From Chara braunii (Eukaryota; Streptophyta; Charophyceae; Charales; Characeae): a stretch of 51,630 nt of DNA. The notes below the pieces were generated by a model. It made no database searches, had not been told where the DNA came from, and was given only the letters and a program-made list of their open reading frames with translations. The position numbers and the translations under genes are program-made. Where the stretch lies: NCBI GenBank assembly GCA_003427395.1, contig BFEA01000018.1, positions 2,944,014 through 2,995,643 on the forward strand, in the 5' to 3' direction. Positions within the stretch are counted from its first letter, which is position 1. The number at the start of each line of letters is the position of its first letter. Below, one piece after another: positions 51,216 to 51,630 of this stretch.

Positions 51216-51630
51216 TATCTTTCTCCGCTTTTTCACTTGGAATAATACACCCGTCATTGGTGGGGGGGGGGGGGGAACCAAGAATCTGGAGGGAGAGATA
51301 GCAGAACAGGAAAAGGCACATGAACCGAGTTATGCGTTTAAAGACCCTTAAGCTGCACCCAAGCAGATCGAAGCCAAGGCCATATCAATGATAAAGCTAG
51401 TAGTTGGAAAAAAACAAAAATAGTAATAAACATAAAAAAATATATAGCAAAAGTTTTTGTCCAAGAAAGTCGGAGAATCTCCTCGGCCAAGAAACGTAAC
51501 CGAACGGAGGAACAAACGTGGCGCAGCGCACGCCAGCGCTCAAGTTTCTGCCTTCCTCACAATCGTCGAACGGTGTGGAGACGGTAGCTCGCAAGGTGCC
51601 AACGCATAGATAACGACTGTATTTGGCGCA
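51216..51630. other. Unannotated window end
   Basis: A G-run (51262-51274) and AT-rich sequence. No gene recognised. Confidence 0.5.

Overview
The window is nuclear DNA of a streptophyte (green plant lineage) with a large, repeat-rich genome. Three things show this: two exons of a plant-type MAGO (mago nashi) gene separated by a 4.8 kb intron, U6 snRNA-like sequences, and a short CCCTAAA-type interstitial telomere motif. Very long (CT)n/(AG)n runs, assembly gaps inside simple repeats and kilobase introns would suit a charophyte alga such as Chara, but the species is a guess.

Layout. 1-5.4 kb is the 3' end of MAGO on the plus strand. Its last intron holds two U6-derived pseudogenes in opposite orientations, a 21-bp tandem array, an 11-bp minisatellite and a tRNA-like SINE head. 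5.4-24 kb has almost no coding sequence. It contains microsatellites, a ~330-bp tandem array beside a possible gag fragment, a MITE-like family with ends GGGCCTCGCTCCACTACT, a pair of fold-back elements, a 610-bp tandem duplication and several minisatellites. 24-27.9 kb carries a third U6-like relic, more satellites and a gap.

27.9-49 kb is different: open frames are denser and nearly all lie on the minus strand. Its centre is a Helitron RepHel gene (about 40.1 to 34.4 kb). It has a zinc finger, a DUF6570-like segment, an HUH nuclease and a PIF1-type helicase in one frame, but with four in-frame stops and a mutated Walker A motif. A Ulp1-like (C48) cysteine protease frame lies on each side of it (33.3-34.1 and 41.5-42.1 kb). 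Both are uninterrupted and keep the His/Asp/Gln/Cys active-site residues. Three proteins of a family I do not recognise (here called A, B and C) lie at 48.1-48.8, 31.2-31.9 and 32.6-33.1 kb. Downstream of B there is a ~1.72 kb tandem duplication that includes the end of B and a Ser/Thr-rich basic ORF. Upstream are a ~607-bp tandem duplication encoding a WSEDDW-containing domain, a 313-bp organelle-type 23S rRNA fragment in antisense, and a repeat found on both sides of the upstream block.

How it fits together. MAGO is the only clear host gene; its product pairs with Y14 in the exon-junction complex. The 28-49 kb block is best read as a decayed Helitron-type element, or several nested ones, associated with Ulp1 proteases and the A/B/C family. 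I could not find its ends. The unusual signal is that the proteases and A/B/C look intact while the transposase does not.
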